DNA from: Bacteroidota bacterium
GTDB lineage: Bacteria; Bacteroidota; Bacteroidia; AKYH767-A; 2013-40CM-41-45
Assembly: GCA_016720935.1 (NCBI GenBank)
Contig: JADKJP010000006.1
Coordinates: 62,001-126,000 of the forward strand
Direction of reading: 5' to 3'
DNA: 64,000 nt
In this document: piece after piece, positions 16,144 through 25,187 of the stretch
Numbering within the stretch: the stretch's first letter is position 1
How the letters are laid out: each line of letters begins with the position of its first letter
Position numbers and translations under genes: made by a program
Notes under the pieces: generated by a model
Told to the model about the DNA's origin: nothing
What the model saw: only the letters and a program-made list of their open reading frames with translations
The model's database searches: none

Positions 16144-17274
16144 ATGCAGAGCAATTCCCTGAAGTTACTTTTTGTTTTTGGAACCCGACCGGAAGCCATA
16201 AAACTGGCTCCTCTGGTGCGGGAATTTAAAAACAGAAAAAACGCGGAGGTAAAAGTTTGTGTGACAGCACAACATCGTCAGATGCTGGATCAGGTATTGG
16301 AGTTTTTTGATATCGTTCCGGATTACGATCTGAACATCATGAAACCCAACCAGACTCTTTTCGATGTAACGGCGAATGGTTTGAAAGCGCTTGAGCAGGT
16401 ACTTACTGATTTTGAACCGGAGATTGTTTTCGTTCAGGGTGATACTACTACTTCCTTTGTTGGTGCACTCGCGGCGTATTACAAAAAAGTCAAGGTAGCT
16501 CACATCGAAGCCGGACTTCGAAGTGGAAATAAATACTCTCCTTTCCCTGAAGAAATCAATCGCATTCTCGCAGGACATCTTGCCGATTATCATTTTCCAC
16601 CTACACAACAATCGGTAGAAAACCTCAGACGGGAAAACATTTCAGAGCATGTTTATAATGTCGGCAATACAGTGATTGACGCGCTTTTCCTCGGACTTGA
16701 TCTTGTGAAAAAGAAGGATGAAAATGCATATGCGAAAGCATTTGCCGGCATAAAACTGGATCACCGAATTGTACTCATCACAGGTCACCGTCGCGAAAGT
16801 TTTGGTGAACCATTCGAAAATATTTGTCATGCGATCAAAACCGTCGCCTCACAATTTCCGGATGTTGAATTTGTCTATCCTGTTCATCTCAATCCGAATG
16901 TACAGGAGCCTGTTAACCGTTTGCTCAGCGGATTGAAGAATGTTCACCTCATCACACCGCTCGATTACCCGCATTTTATCTGGATCATGGAAAAATGTTA
17001 TGTGGTACTCACCGATAGCGGCGGTCTTCAGGAAGAAGCACCTTCACTCGGCAAACCTGTATTGGTGATGCGTGAAGTAACAGAACGACAGGAAGGCGTT
17101 GATGCAGGTACAGCGAAATTAGTTGGAACAGATAAAGAAGTTATCATCCGTGAACTAGTGACTTTACTTTCCGATAAAGTCGCGTATGAGAAAATGGCGA
17201 AGGCTGTAAATCCATATGGTGATGGTACAACCTGCAAACAAATCGCGGATATTATTTTGAAAATAAAAAAGTAA
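16144..17274 (+). CDS. wecB: UDP-N-acetylglucosamine 2-epimerase (non-hydrolysing)
   Basis: 376 residues, the usual length. Motifs: GTRPEAIKL at 13-21, HIEAGLRSG at 120-128, FPEEINR at 134-140, TGHRRESFG at 213-221, and the C-terminal TDSGGLQEEAPSLGKPVL block that binds UDP. It interconverts UDP-GlcNAc and UDP-ManNAc in the cytoplasm. The next gene encodes the UDP-ManNAc dehydrogenase, so together they supply UDP-ManNAcA for the polymer. The 140-nt gap before it has no clear promoter, so it probably shares the transcript of the locus. Confidence 0.95.
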   Translation: MQSNSLKLLFVFGTRPEAIKLAPLVREFKNRKNAEVKVCVTAQHRQMLDQVLEFFDIVPDYDLNIMKPNQTLFDVTANGLKALEQVLTDFEPEIVFVQGDTTTSFVGALAAYYKKVKVAHIEAGLRSGNKYSPFPEEINRILAGHLADYHFPPTQQSVENLRRENISEHVYNVGNTVIDALFLGLDLVKKKDENAYAKAFAGIKLDHRIVLITGHRRESFGEPFENICHAIKTVASQFPDVEFVYPVHLNPNVQEPVNRLLSGLKNVHLITPLDYPHFIWIMEKCYVVLTDSGGLQEEAPSLGKPVLVMREVTERQEGVDAGTAKLVGTDKEVIIRELVTLLSDKVAYEKMAKAVNPYGDGTTCKQIADIILKIKK

Positions 17275-17331
17275 AACCAGAAGCAATCATCTTCTGAGAA
17301 GATATTGTTCTCCGGTGAAAAGAAAATTATT

Positions 17332-18531
17332 ATGAATGTAACCATCATGGGCCTCGGATACATAGGCCTGCCAACCGCCGCTTTGATTGCCAGTAAGGGA
17401 ATCACCGTCAATGGTGTGGATGTAAATAAAACTGTAGTAGATACAATCAACAAGGGCAAAATTCACATCGTTGAACCTGATCTCGAAGGATTGGTGCATT
17501 ATGGAGTTCAGCGCGGACATTTACTTGCTTCCACACAGGTGAAACCTGCTGATGTGTTTCTTGTCGCTGTTCCAACTCCCTTCAAAGGCAATCATCAACC
17601 GGATTTGTCATTTGTTGAAAAGGCTACACGAATGGTTTTGCCACATTTGAAAACAGGGAATCTGTTTATCATCGAATCGACCAGTCCTGTTGGTACGACA
17701 GAGAAAATGGCGAAAATCATTTTCAAAGAAAGACCTGAATTGAAAGATAAAATCTGGATTGCCTATTGTCCGGAACGCGTATTACCCGGAAGTGTCATCT
17801 ACGAATTGCAACAAAATGATCGTGTCATCGGTGGAATTGATGAAGCAAGCACGGAATCTGCGGTTCGTTTTTATTCGAAGTTCGTGAGAGGAAATCTTCA
17901 CCGCACCAACTCACGCACCGCCGAGATGTGTAAACTGGTCGAGAATGCATACCGTGATGTGAACATTGCTTTCGCGAATGAGTTGTCAATGATTTGCGAC
18001 AAAGCGGATATCAATGTCAATGAACTGATTGATCTTGCCAGTAAACACCCGCGTGTTCGCATTTTAAAACCCGGTCCCGGAGTTGGCGGTCATTGCATCG
18101 CTGTGGATCCCTGGTTCATTGTTTCTGAGTTTCCGACAGAAGCAAAAATCATCAAACAAGCGCGTCTCATCAACAACTATAAAAGGGAGTGGGTGATGAA
18201 GAAAATAAAAACGGCTGCAAAAAAATTCCAGAAGGATAAAGGCCGTGCACCGATGATTGCCTGCATGGGACTTTCCTACAAACAGGATATTGATGATTTG
18301 CGTGAATCACCGGCACTGGAAATTTATCATGAACTCGAAGCAGAGAAATTTAAAGTCATGGCTGTTGAACCCAATATCCGCAAACATGCTGAACTGGAAA
18401 TAACAGATACGCTGAGGGCAGTAATGGAAGCCGATATCATTGTGTTTCTTGTTTCGCATAAAGAATTCCGTTCAATCACCATGGCAAGTGATAAAATAAT
18501 TCTCGATTTTTGCGGAGCGACAAGTAAGTAA
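17332..18531 (+). CDS. wecC: UDP-N-acetyl-D-mannosamine dehydrogenase
   Basis: 399 residues from the ATG at 17332; an upstream frame extension adds nine residues before the Rossmann fold and is unlikely. The N-terminus MNVTIMGLGYIGLPTA is the NAD-binding GxGxxG motif. The catalytic cysteine lies in GPGVGGHCIAVDPW at about residue 255, and LRESPALEIY marks the C-terminal UDP-binding domain. It oxidises UDP-ManNAc to UDP-ManNAcA with two NAD. It lies 57 nt after wecB, same strand. Confidence 0.94.
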   Translation: MNVTIMGLGYIGLPTAALIASKGITVNGVDVNKTVVDTINKGKIHIVEPDLEGLVHYGVQRGHLLASTQVKPADVFLVAVPTPFKGNHQPDLSFVEKATRMVLPHLKTGNLFIIESTSPVGTTEKMAKIIFKERPELKDKIWIAYCPERVLPGSVIYELQQNDRVIGGIDEASTESAVRFYSKFVRGNLHRTNSRTAEMCKLVENAYRDVNIAFANELSMICDKADINVNELIDLASKHPRVRILKPGPGVGGHCIAVDPWFIVSEFPTEAKIIKQARLINNYKREWVMKKIKTAAKKFQKDKGRAPMIACMGLSYKQDIDDLRESPALEIYHELEAEKFKVMAVEPNIRKHAELEITDTLRAVMEADIIVFLVSHKEFRSITMASDKIILDFCGATSK

Positions 18532-18572
18532 GCATCACAACCGAAACCGAATACGTTTCCGGTAAAACCCCT

Positions 18573-19883
18573 ATGGAACAGGTTTTGAATATCTTTTCTC
18601 AATACAAAAATCCTGATGGATTGCTCAAGTCCATTTCACACTCCTTTGTGTTTCGGGTGCTTGGCCTGTTATTGATTTATCTCAGCCAGGTGTTGCTGGC
18701 CCGACTCATGGGCCCGAAAGCATATGGAGACTATACTGTCATCATCACCATCGTCAACATTCTCCTTGCCATTAGCTTGTTTGGAATGGATACAAGTGCA
18801 CTGCGTTTCATTCCATCCGCGCTTGCGAAAAAGGAATACGGATATGTCCATGGCTTCATTCGCTTTTCGTACCGACTGATTACATTTATTTCTATTGCCT
18901 GTAGTATTGCCTTATTTGTTTTCCTGCTTGCGAAAGCAAAAAAATTCAACATCGCCTTTTCTGAAGGATTATTTTGGGCGGTATTGCTGCTTCCTTTTCT
19001 CGCTTTCATCTACCAGGCCAGTTCTGTATTGCGTGCATTGCAGCAAATAAAAACTTCCCTGCTTCCGATTTATATCCTGCTCCCGGTTTTTATCAGTGTT
19101 GGTTGTATTTATTATTATTCAGATCACAACAAACTGACTGTAGATGCGGCAATGATGATTAATCTGCTTTGTACTGTCGTCGTTTGCATCTATATTAATA
19201 AAAAAGCGGGGCGAACAGTTACTCAGCTGGTTCCACCGGCGGAAAGTACTGCTCGTACAGGCTTGTGGACCAGTGTCTCAGCGATTATCTTTATCAGCAC
19301 GCTCTTAAACATGTTGCTCAAGCAGAGTGATATCTTGTTTGTGAGTTATTTCCTTGGAAATACAAAAGCCGGAATCTATGGTGCGGCGGTGAAAATTTCC
19401 ACGCTCGTTGCACTGGGTTTATCGGTTACAGATTATGTCTTTATGCCGAAAATCGCTGCTTTGTGGGAAAAACGACAGGTGATTCGTCTTCAAAAACTTG
19501 TGCATGAAGGGTCCAGACAAATTCTGTTGATTACAGTTCCAATCGCAGTGGTTTTACTGACAAGCGGGAAATGGTTGCTTGGATTTTTTGGTGACGCATT
19601 TTCTTCAGCCTACCTGCCATTGGTTATTCTCATCATTGGGCAATTGGCAAATGCTGTAACAGGAATGGTAGGAGGATTACTGACTATGACCGGCAATCAA
19701 AAGATGTTTCTTGTTTTTTACATCGCGGCATTCTTTTTTCAATCCCTGATGAACATTATTCTCATTCCTGCTTTTGGTATTCTGGGAGCTTCTATAGCAT
19801 CTTCAGCAGGACTCATCATCCTGAATGTCATAGGTTACCGTTTTATTAAAAGGAAGCTGAAAATTTCAGCGAGTGTTGTCTGA
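18573..19883 (+). CDS. Wzx-like oligosaccharide flippase
   Basis: 436 residues with about 12-14 hydrophobic segments and the start FVFRVLGLLLIYLSQVLLARLMGPKAYGDYTVI, which matches the MOP/PST exporter family (flippase domain with GxxxYG near the N-terminus). It would flip undecaprenyl-linked repeat units across the inner membrane. Encoded between wecC and the polymerase, as usual for Wzx/Wzy-type loci. It lies 41 nt after wecC. Confidence 0.88.
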   Translation: MEQVLNIFSQYKNPDGLLKSISHSFVFRVLGLLLIYLSQVLLARLMGPKAYGDYTVIITIVNILLAISLFGMDTSALRFIPSALAKKEYGYVHGFIRFSYRLITFISIACSIALFVFLLAKAKKFNIAFSEGLFWAVLLLPFLAFIYQASSVLRALQQIKTSLLPIYILLPVFISVGCIYYYSDHNKLTVDAAMMINLLCTVVVCIYINKKAGRTVTQLVPPAESTARTGLWTSVSAIIFISTLLNMLLKQSDILFVSYFLGNTKAGIYGAAVKISTLVALGLSVTDYVFMPKIAALWEKRQVIRLQKLVHEGSRQILLITVPIAVVLLTSGKWLLGFFGDAFSSAYLPLVILIIGQLANAVTGMVGGLLTMTGNQKMFLVFYIAAFFFQSLMNIILIPAFGILGASIASSAGLIILNVIGYRFIKRKLKISASVV

Positions 19884-20010
19884 ATTTTTCCCTGAATGAA
19901 CATCAGAAGATTATACTGACAATCGATCCTGCTTAAGCCTGTTCCAATAGTTTCCTGTTTTTCATGACGCCAAATCAGGGTGGAATTCATAAATTCGCCT
20001 TGTGATTGAA

Positions 20011-21276
20011 ATGGCGCTCGTACAACCTCGTTTTGAAATCAGATCCTCTTTGTTTGACAGGATTTTGATTTTCTTGCTTGTGTTCAGTATTTATTTTGAG
20101 GCCAACCTGCCCTACGTTGGTACCGCGAGTACACCCTTCATGATCTTTGGGTTTACCTTCTTATACATCGGACTTACACGACTCAAAACACTTCTTCGTT
20201 TATTCTCGAGCAAGTATTTTATTGCTTCCATCGTCTTTGCCGTCATTTGTATTTTCATGGAAACAATGCATCCTTTTGCTTCCTATGATTTTATTTTCCG
20301 CTATCTGAACATGACGCTTGGGATATTTTGTATCGCTGTTCTGTGTCGGGACAAAACGGCATTCGATATCGCCTTGTTTACATTTATTCTTGCCAGTGCA
20401 TTTCAATCATTCATTCTTATTTTCGGAACTGTCCCTATGTTACGTAGCTTTTCAGCGGAAGGATTTTACGATGCTTCCCGTGCACGCATCCAGGCATTTG
20501 AAACTTTCTTCCTTCGTGGTAACCTGAATGATATCTCATATTTCTCGTCCATTGGCGCATTGATTGGGTTGATCTGGATGTATTATGAAAAAGTTCGGTG
20601 GAAGAGAACTGTACTTGCGATTCTCACTGTTCCTTCTATTCTTGGCGTTTTTCTTCCGGCTTCACGCACCGGAGCCATTATCTTTTTTGTTTCCATTTTG
20701 ATTTTTGTTTACAAATCAAAAATTAATCTTCGAGCTTGGGTTCTGCCTTCAATCATTCTCCTGATTTTTCTTTTTGTAGCAGTCCCTGATGTGGTTTGGG
20801 TTCGACTCGGATCAATTCTTCGATTTGCTGAATTACAGGAAACGGATTCCCGAACAAAAGTTTATACTGCGGTACTTAACAATATTGATCAATATGCGCT
20901 CACAGGAATCGGGGCGGGAAATTATTGGCATGGATGGGCTGTGGCTGCAGGAATTACCAATCGTTTTACTACCGATGTTGCCATGGCGGCACACAATGCC
21001 TTTTTTCAATTGTGGATTTATTGGGGCTTACCTGGATTGATTTCCTTCCTCTTGCTGATTTATTTATTTTGGACTGCACTTGACCGTAATATTTCAGGTG
21101 ACAGAAGAAAATCATGTCTGTATATTTTTATGGCAATGATTCCGATGATTTTTCTGTTTTATCATTCATTTTATCATAAATCATTCTCCATTGGTCTCGG
21201 CATGTTGCTGGGTTCCCGATTCTGGGATTTTTTTAATCTTGAACAAAACCGAATCGAAGGGGAGGAGCTGAATTGA
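20011..21276 (+). CDS. O-antigen ligase/Wzy-like polymerase
   Basis: 421 residues from the ATG at 20011 (a GTG three codons upstream also opens the frame). About 11-12 hydrophobic segments; the long loop carries ASRTGAIIFF and later TGIGAGNYWHGW...AHNAFFQLWIYWG, the pattern of the Wzy_C/O-antigen ligase domain (PF04932-type) with Arg and His in the periplasmic loop. It probably joins repeat units or ligates the polymer to an acceptor. Its stop codon overlaps the TTG start of the next glycosyltransferase gene. Confidence 0.83.
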   Translation: MALVQPRFEIRSSLFDRILIFLLVFSIYFEANLPYVGTASTPFMIFGFTFLYIGLTRLKTLLRLFSSKYFIASIVFAVICIFMETMHPFASYDFIFRYLNMTLGIFCIAVLCRDKTAFDIALFTFILASAFQSFILIFGTVPMLRSFSAEGFYDASRARIQAFETFFLRGNLNDISYFSSIGALIGLIWMYYEKVRWKRTVLAILTVPSILGVFLPASRTGAIIFFVSILIFVYKSKINLRAWVLPSIILLIFLFVAVPDVVWVRLGSILRFAELQETDSRTKVYTAVLNNIDQYALTGIGAGNYWHGWAVAAGITNRFTTDVAMAAHNAFFQLWIYWGLPGLISFLLLIYLFWTALDRNISGDRRKSCLYIFMAMIPMIFLFYHSFYHKSFSIGLGMLLGSRFWDFFNLEQNRIEGEELN

Positions 21277-22400
21277 ATAACCTCACCCATCTTGCAATTG
21301 TTATCGGTAGTCTCCGTATGGGTGGCGCTGAAAAAGCAGCTGTTCACCTTGCGAATGAATTTGCTTCAAGGGGAATTCGTGTCGATTTGGTACTGGTAAA
21401 TGCAGATGGGGAATTCATGAGCAGTCTTGACCCTGCAGTTCGGGTGGTCGATTTACAGGCGGGGAAAACAAGAAACGCTGGAAAGCCGTTTTATAATTAT
21501 CTCAGGAAAGAAAATCCTCAGGTTATAATTGCTATTCAGTCGCATGTTCAGCTCATGGTGCTGATGACAAGACACCGCTACAGGATGAAAATTCCTGTGA
21601 TACTGAATGAGCAAAGTTTATTTTCGGCAAATGTCCCTGCACAAGGATTGAAAAATTTCATATTTCGATTATTAATCAAAAAGTATTTTCCCATGGCCGA
21701 TGCGGTTGCGGCGGTTTCAACTGCAAGTGCATTGGATTTCACGAATTGTTTTCCTGAATTAAAGGGGAGAGTTGATATTATTTACAATCCGGTTTTATCT
21801 AAAGTAGTTCCGGTAACAAAATTTCAGATTCCTGATCATCCTTTTCTTCATGATAAAACTATCAGTGTAATAATGTCAGCAGGCAGATTGGTTCCAAGCA
21901 AAGATTTCCCGACATTATTACGAGCATTTGCGGTGATGAATAAAGCTCATAATGCACGACTCATCATTCTCGGAGAAGGTGGGGAGAGGGGTAATTTAAT
22001 TGCCCTTTCCGCTGAATTGGGTATAAAAGATTTTGTTAGTTTGCCCGGGTTCATTTCAAATCCAATGTCATGGATGAACTATGCCTCAGTTTTCGTGCTG
22101 AGCTCCGAATATGAAGGTCTTCCGTTTGTACTGGTTGAAGCAATGGCAGCAGGCTGTCAGGTCGTGAGTACGGATTGCCCTGGAGGTTCATCCGAAATTC
22201 TCGGCGACGGTAAGTACGGAGCACTTGTACCGGTCCATGATCACATTAGTCTGGCAGCAGCAATATCGGAAGCCATAAAACATCCGATAGATGCGCAACA
22301 AATCAGGAGACGATCTGAAGAATTCACTGCTCCTAAAGTAGTATCAAATTATCTTGAACTCATCAGTAAGTTAATCAACAGGAATGAGCAAAGGCCGTAA
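21273..22400 (+). CDS. Glycosyltransferase family 4 protein
   Basis: 375 residues beginning with TTG at 21273. The start is supported by a strong ribosome site GGGGAGGAG at 21259-21267, and because starting at the first ATG (residue 16) would remove the first strand of the N-terminal Rossmann fold. The GT-B fold is seen in LRMGGAEKAAVHLA (donor/acceptor loop), AGRLVPSKDFPTLLRAF, LGEGGERGNL, LPGFISNP and the catalytic-site ExxxxE form SEYEGLPFVLVEAMAAGCQVVSTD. It is a retaining cytoplasmic transferase, probably adding a sugar to the lipid-linked repeat unit. Overlaps the polymerase gene by 4 nt and the next gene by 17 nt. Confidence 0.9.
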   Translation: MNNLTHLAIVIGSLRMGGAEKAAVHLANEFASRGIRVDLVLVNADGEFMSSLDPAVRVVDLQAGKTRNAGKPFYNYLRKENPQVIIAIQSHVQLMVLMTRHRYRMKIPVILNEQSLFSANVPAQGLKNFIFRLLIKKYFPMADAVAAVSTASALDFTNCFPELKGRVDIIYNPVLSKVVPVTKFQIPDHPFLHDKTISVIMSAGRLVPSKDFPTLLRAFAVMNKAHNARLIILGEGGERGNLIALSAELGIKDFVSLPGFISNPMSWMNYASVFVLSSEYEGLPFVLVEAMAAGCQVVSTDCPGGSSEILGDGKYGALVPVHDHISLAAAISEAIKHPIDAQQIRRRSEEFTAPKVVSNYLELISKLINRNEQRP

Positions 22401-23394
22401 AAAAATTCTGCTGATCGGTCCAATGCCGGTTCCCCCGGGCGGTGTTTCTACACACCTTTCACGTTTGTTATTACTTTCAAAAGATGTAAAGGATCTTCAA
22501 ATTTCGGTACTCGATATCCGAAAGAGAAGATGGTATGGCATGCATGGTGAAAGCGGAAACTGGTTCAGGATTTTTTTCGAGTTTTTGACAGCTCATTGCA
22601 TCCATATTCACATCAGCAAGCCGGTAAAAGCAACCCTTGGCCGTATTGTAAAAATTTTAGGCAAAAAACTTTTTTATACGCAGCACAACCTGAGAGATCT
22701 TAAAAAGCAATCCACATTGCGTATTATGAGGTATGCGGATAAAATAATATTTGTTCAACAAGCACCGGAATTACCTGAATTTATTCAGAAAAAATCAATT
22801 GTCATACCGGCTTATCTTCCTTCACTACAGGAGCATCCGGTTCCTGAATGGTTCGAGAAGGAAATACAGAATCATCCGAATGTGCTTTTGTCTCTGGCTT
22901 TTCATGAACCTGACAGGCCCACACTTTTTGAAGGAAAAGATTTGTACGGCTTTGACCAGATTATCGAAACGATAATTTCCATTCATCAAAAAAAATCACT
23001 ACGGGATTGGATGATCATGTTAATAGATCCGAATGGTACAATGGCCTCTATCTATGCTAAAAAAATGGCAGACATCGAAGAGCAGACCGGAATCCGCATG
23101 ATTTTTTTTGGAAAACCATTTGATGTTTTGTCGGTCATGCCGCATTGTAAGATGTATCTGCGTTCGACCTGGTCGGATGGTGACGCGCTTTCACTTCGCG
23201 AAGCCCTGGCTTCCGGAATTCCGGCGGTAGCAAGCGACTGTGTTGAAAGGCCCGCCGGGACCATTGTTTACAAAACCGGCGATGCGGAAGATATGAAAGA
23301 AAAAGTGCTGGCAGTAATGGAAAACCCTTACCGCATCACCTTCCAACAGCCTGATTTTTCTCTAAATCTTTTCGACCTATATCGCAGTGTTTGA
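22384..23394 (+). CDS. Glycosyltransferase (GT-B fold, family 4-like)
   Basis: 336 residues. N-terminus ILLIGPMPVPPGGVSTHLSRLLLL is the glycine-rich loop of GT4-type enzymes. The C-terminal half has MIFFGKPFDVLSVMPHCKMYLRSTWSDGDALSLREALASGIPAVASD, where SDGDALSLREAL takes the place of the usual E-x7-E site. The central part is more divergent than in the preceding transferase, so the family assignment is less firm. It overlaps the preceding gene by 17 nt, a sign of translational coupling. Donor and acceptor unknown. Confidence 0.78.
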   Translation: MSKGRKKILLIGPMPVPPGGVSTHLSRLLLLSKDVKDLQISVLDIRKRRWYGMHGESGNWFRIFFEFLTAHCIHIHISKPVKATLGRIVKILGKKLFYTQHNLRDLKKQSTLRIMRYADKIIFVQQAPELPEFIQKKSIVIPAYLPSLQEHPVPEWFEKEIQNHPNVLLSLAFHEPDRPTLFEGKDLYGFDQIIETIISIHQKKSLRDWMIMLIDPNGTMASIYAKKMADIEEQTGIRMIFFGKPFDVLSVMPHCKMYLRSTWSDGDALSLREALASGIPAVASDCVERPAGTIVYKTGDAEDMKEKVLAVMENPYRITFQQPDFSLNLFDLYRSV

Positions 23395-23517
23395 GATTTT
23401 TGCGTTTTTTTTATTATAAATTAACCAGACACTTTCCCGTTTTCATCTGGAGTCCTAAAAGGACACACCCAAAGTTGCTATATTCGTAGAGAACAGGGAT
23501 CAATCAATTCGGATTCA

Positions 23518-25122
23518 ATGAAACTTCTCAGGCTGTTGCGTACCGCGCGTCATGTGCATCCCGACCAGATTCGGTTGAAGATGATGTATGCCTTGAGAAA
23601 AGCGAAGGCGGAACGAGGTAAATTGCAATTATCAGATCCGGGAACACTTTCTATTTCTCCCATCAAGCTTAAAAAATATCTGTCCTTACAACCATCTTGT
23701 CATGGCGGAACTTTTAATTTCCTGAATCACAGTATTGCTTTTAGCATTGATCCCGATTGGAATTTTAAAGACTATGGTGCCTTGTGGACCATTCGTCTGA
23801 ACTCATTTGAATATCTGTATCATCCTGAAACAACTCAGAAGGAAGGAAATTTTTTGATGAGCAGTTTTGCACGTAAAGCGGAGAGCAATCAGTTGCTCTA
23901 TGATAGTTATTGCGTTTCGCAACGGATCATGAATTGGACCAGCTTCCTGTCTCGCTACGAATCGAATGATCTTGAAATCCTTTCCTTCCTCTGGAAACAA
24001 GCCTATTATCTATCCGTCAATCCGGAATATTATTTAAAGAATAATCACCTCCTTGACAATGGTTTTGCATTGTTGCGTGCAGGATTGTTTTTTGGCGAAG
24101 AAAGATTTTTTCTGGCCGGACAGAGCATTCTGATCAACGAACTCAATAAGCAACTATTGAATGATGGGGCGCACATCGAGCTGAGTCCGATGTATCATTG
24201 CTCTGTACTATGGAGGTTGCTGGAAAGTATTGATGCCATGCAAATGGTTAAACAAGATTATTCACCACTCAATTTTTTACTTCGTGATGCCGCGTCTAAG
24301 ATGTTTGGCTGGCTCGAAGCAATCGTTTTTGCAAACGGGGAATTGCCATCCATTAATGACAGTGCCATTGACGGAGCACCGGGCCTGGCTGCTCTCGCTG
24401 ATTATGCACATGTGCTCGGTATCAAATGTCAGCACTCTACTTTAGGGATGTCCGGCTTGCGTAAATTTAAAAACCGCCATTTTGAGCTGCTTGTTGATGT
24501 GAATGGTTTCACCCAGGCATCAGCACCCGGACATGCACATGCAGATGCTTTGCATTTTATATTGCATGTTTTTGGTTCAGCTTTTATTGTGGATACCGGT
24601 GTATCTGTTTATGAAAAAGGACCTGTACGTTCTTATGAGCGTTCAACTGCGGCGCACAATACAGTAGAGATTGGAGGGAAAAATCAAAGTGAAATTTACG
24701 GAAACTTTAGAGTGGGCCGCAGAGCAAGGATTGTGCACCTGCAGGAAAAAGGACACATGATTGAAGCCACACACGATGGATACAAGTCCAGCGGAGCAAT
24801 GCATACCCGGAAGTTTGAGTTTCATGATAATGAGATTGTCATAACCGACCATATTCGTCAGGAGGGTACTTCAAATGGAATTGCGTTTTTGCATGTTGAT
24901 AAAAAATGCGGCCTGCGCCTTGAGAATGGTCGACTATTTTCTAAGTTTGTTCAGGTCAGTTTTGAGGGAGCTGACCATGTCGAATGTAGCGATTCCTGGT
25001 ATTCTCCTGCATTTGGTATCCAACTGCCTGCGTATAAAGTGAAAATCCCATTTTCAAAAGGCCTGGTTACGAGGATCTCAATAGGAGGTACTGAAGACAA
25101 GGAGCAAAAATCCGGTCAATAA
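23518..25122 (+). CDS. Heparinase II/III family protein (polysaccharide lyase-like)
   Basis: 534 residues. The N-terminal half is an alpha/alpha toroid-like helical domain (NNHLLDNGFALLRAGLFFGEE, LNDGAHIELSPMYHCSVLWRLLE). The C-terminal half is a beta-sandwich with the heparinase II/III hallmark PGHAHADALHFILHVFG...DTG followed by YERSTAAHNTV. The Tyr/His residues of these motifs correspond to the catalytic sites of the family. No signal peptide is seen, which is common for the versions encoded in EPS clusters. Its place between glycosyltransferase genes suggests that it trims or releases the uronic-acid-containing polymer made here. A 123-nt gap with no firm promoter precedes it. Confidence 0.85.
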   Translation: MKLLRLLRTARHVHPDQIRLKMMYALRKAKAERGKLQLSDPGTLSISPIKLKKYLSLQPSCHGGTFNFLNHSIAFSIDPDWNFKDYGALWTIRLNSFEYLYHPETTQKEGNFLMSSFARKAESNQLLYDSYCVSQRIMNWTSFLSRYESNDLEILSFLWKQAYYLSVNPEYYLKNNHLLDNGFALLRAGLFFGEERFFLAGQSILINELNKQLLNDGAHIELSPMYHCSVLWRLLESIDAMQMVKQDYSPLNFLLRDAASKMFGWLEAIVFANGELPSINDSAIDGAPGLAALADYAHVLGIKCQHSTLGMSGLRKFKNRHFELLVDVNGFTQASAPGHAHADALHFILHVFGSAFIVDTGVSVYEKGPVRSYERSTAAHNTVEIGGKNQSEIYGNFRVGRRARIVHLQEKGHMIEATHDGYKSSGAMHTRKFEFHDNEIVITDHIRQEGTSNGIAFLHVDKKCGLRLENGRLFSKFVQVSFEGADHVECSDSWYSPAFGIQLPAYKVKIPFSKGLVTRISIGGTEDKEQKSGQ

Positions 25123-25187
25123 TCGGAAGTTTTTAAAAACTGATTGAAAAGGAATTAACACAAAGGCATGCAAACAATTTGTTTCTG

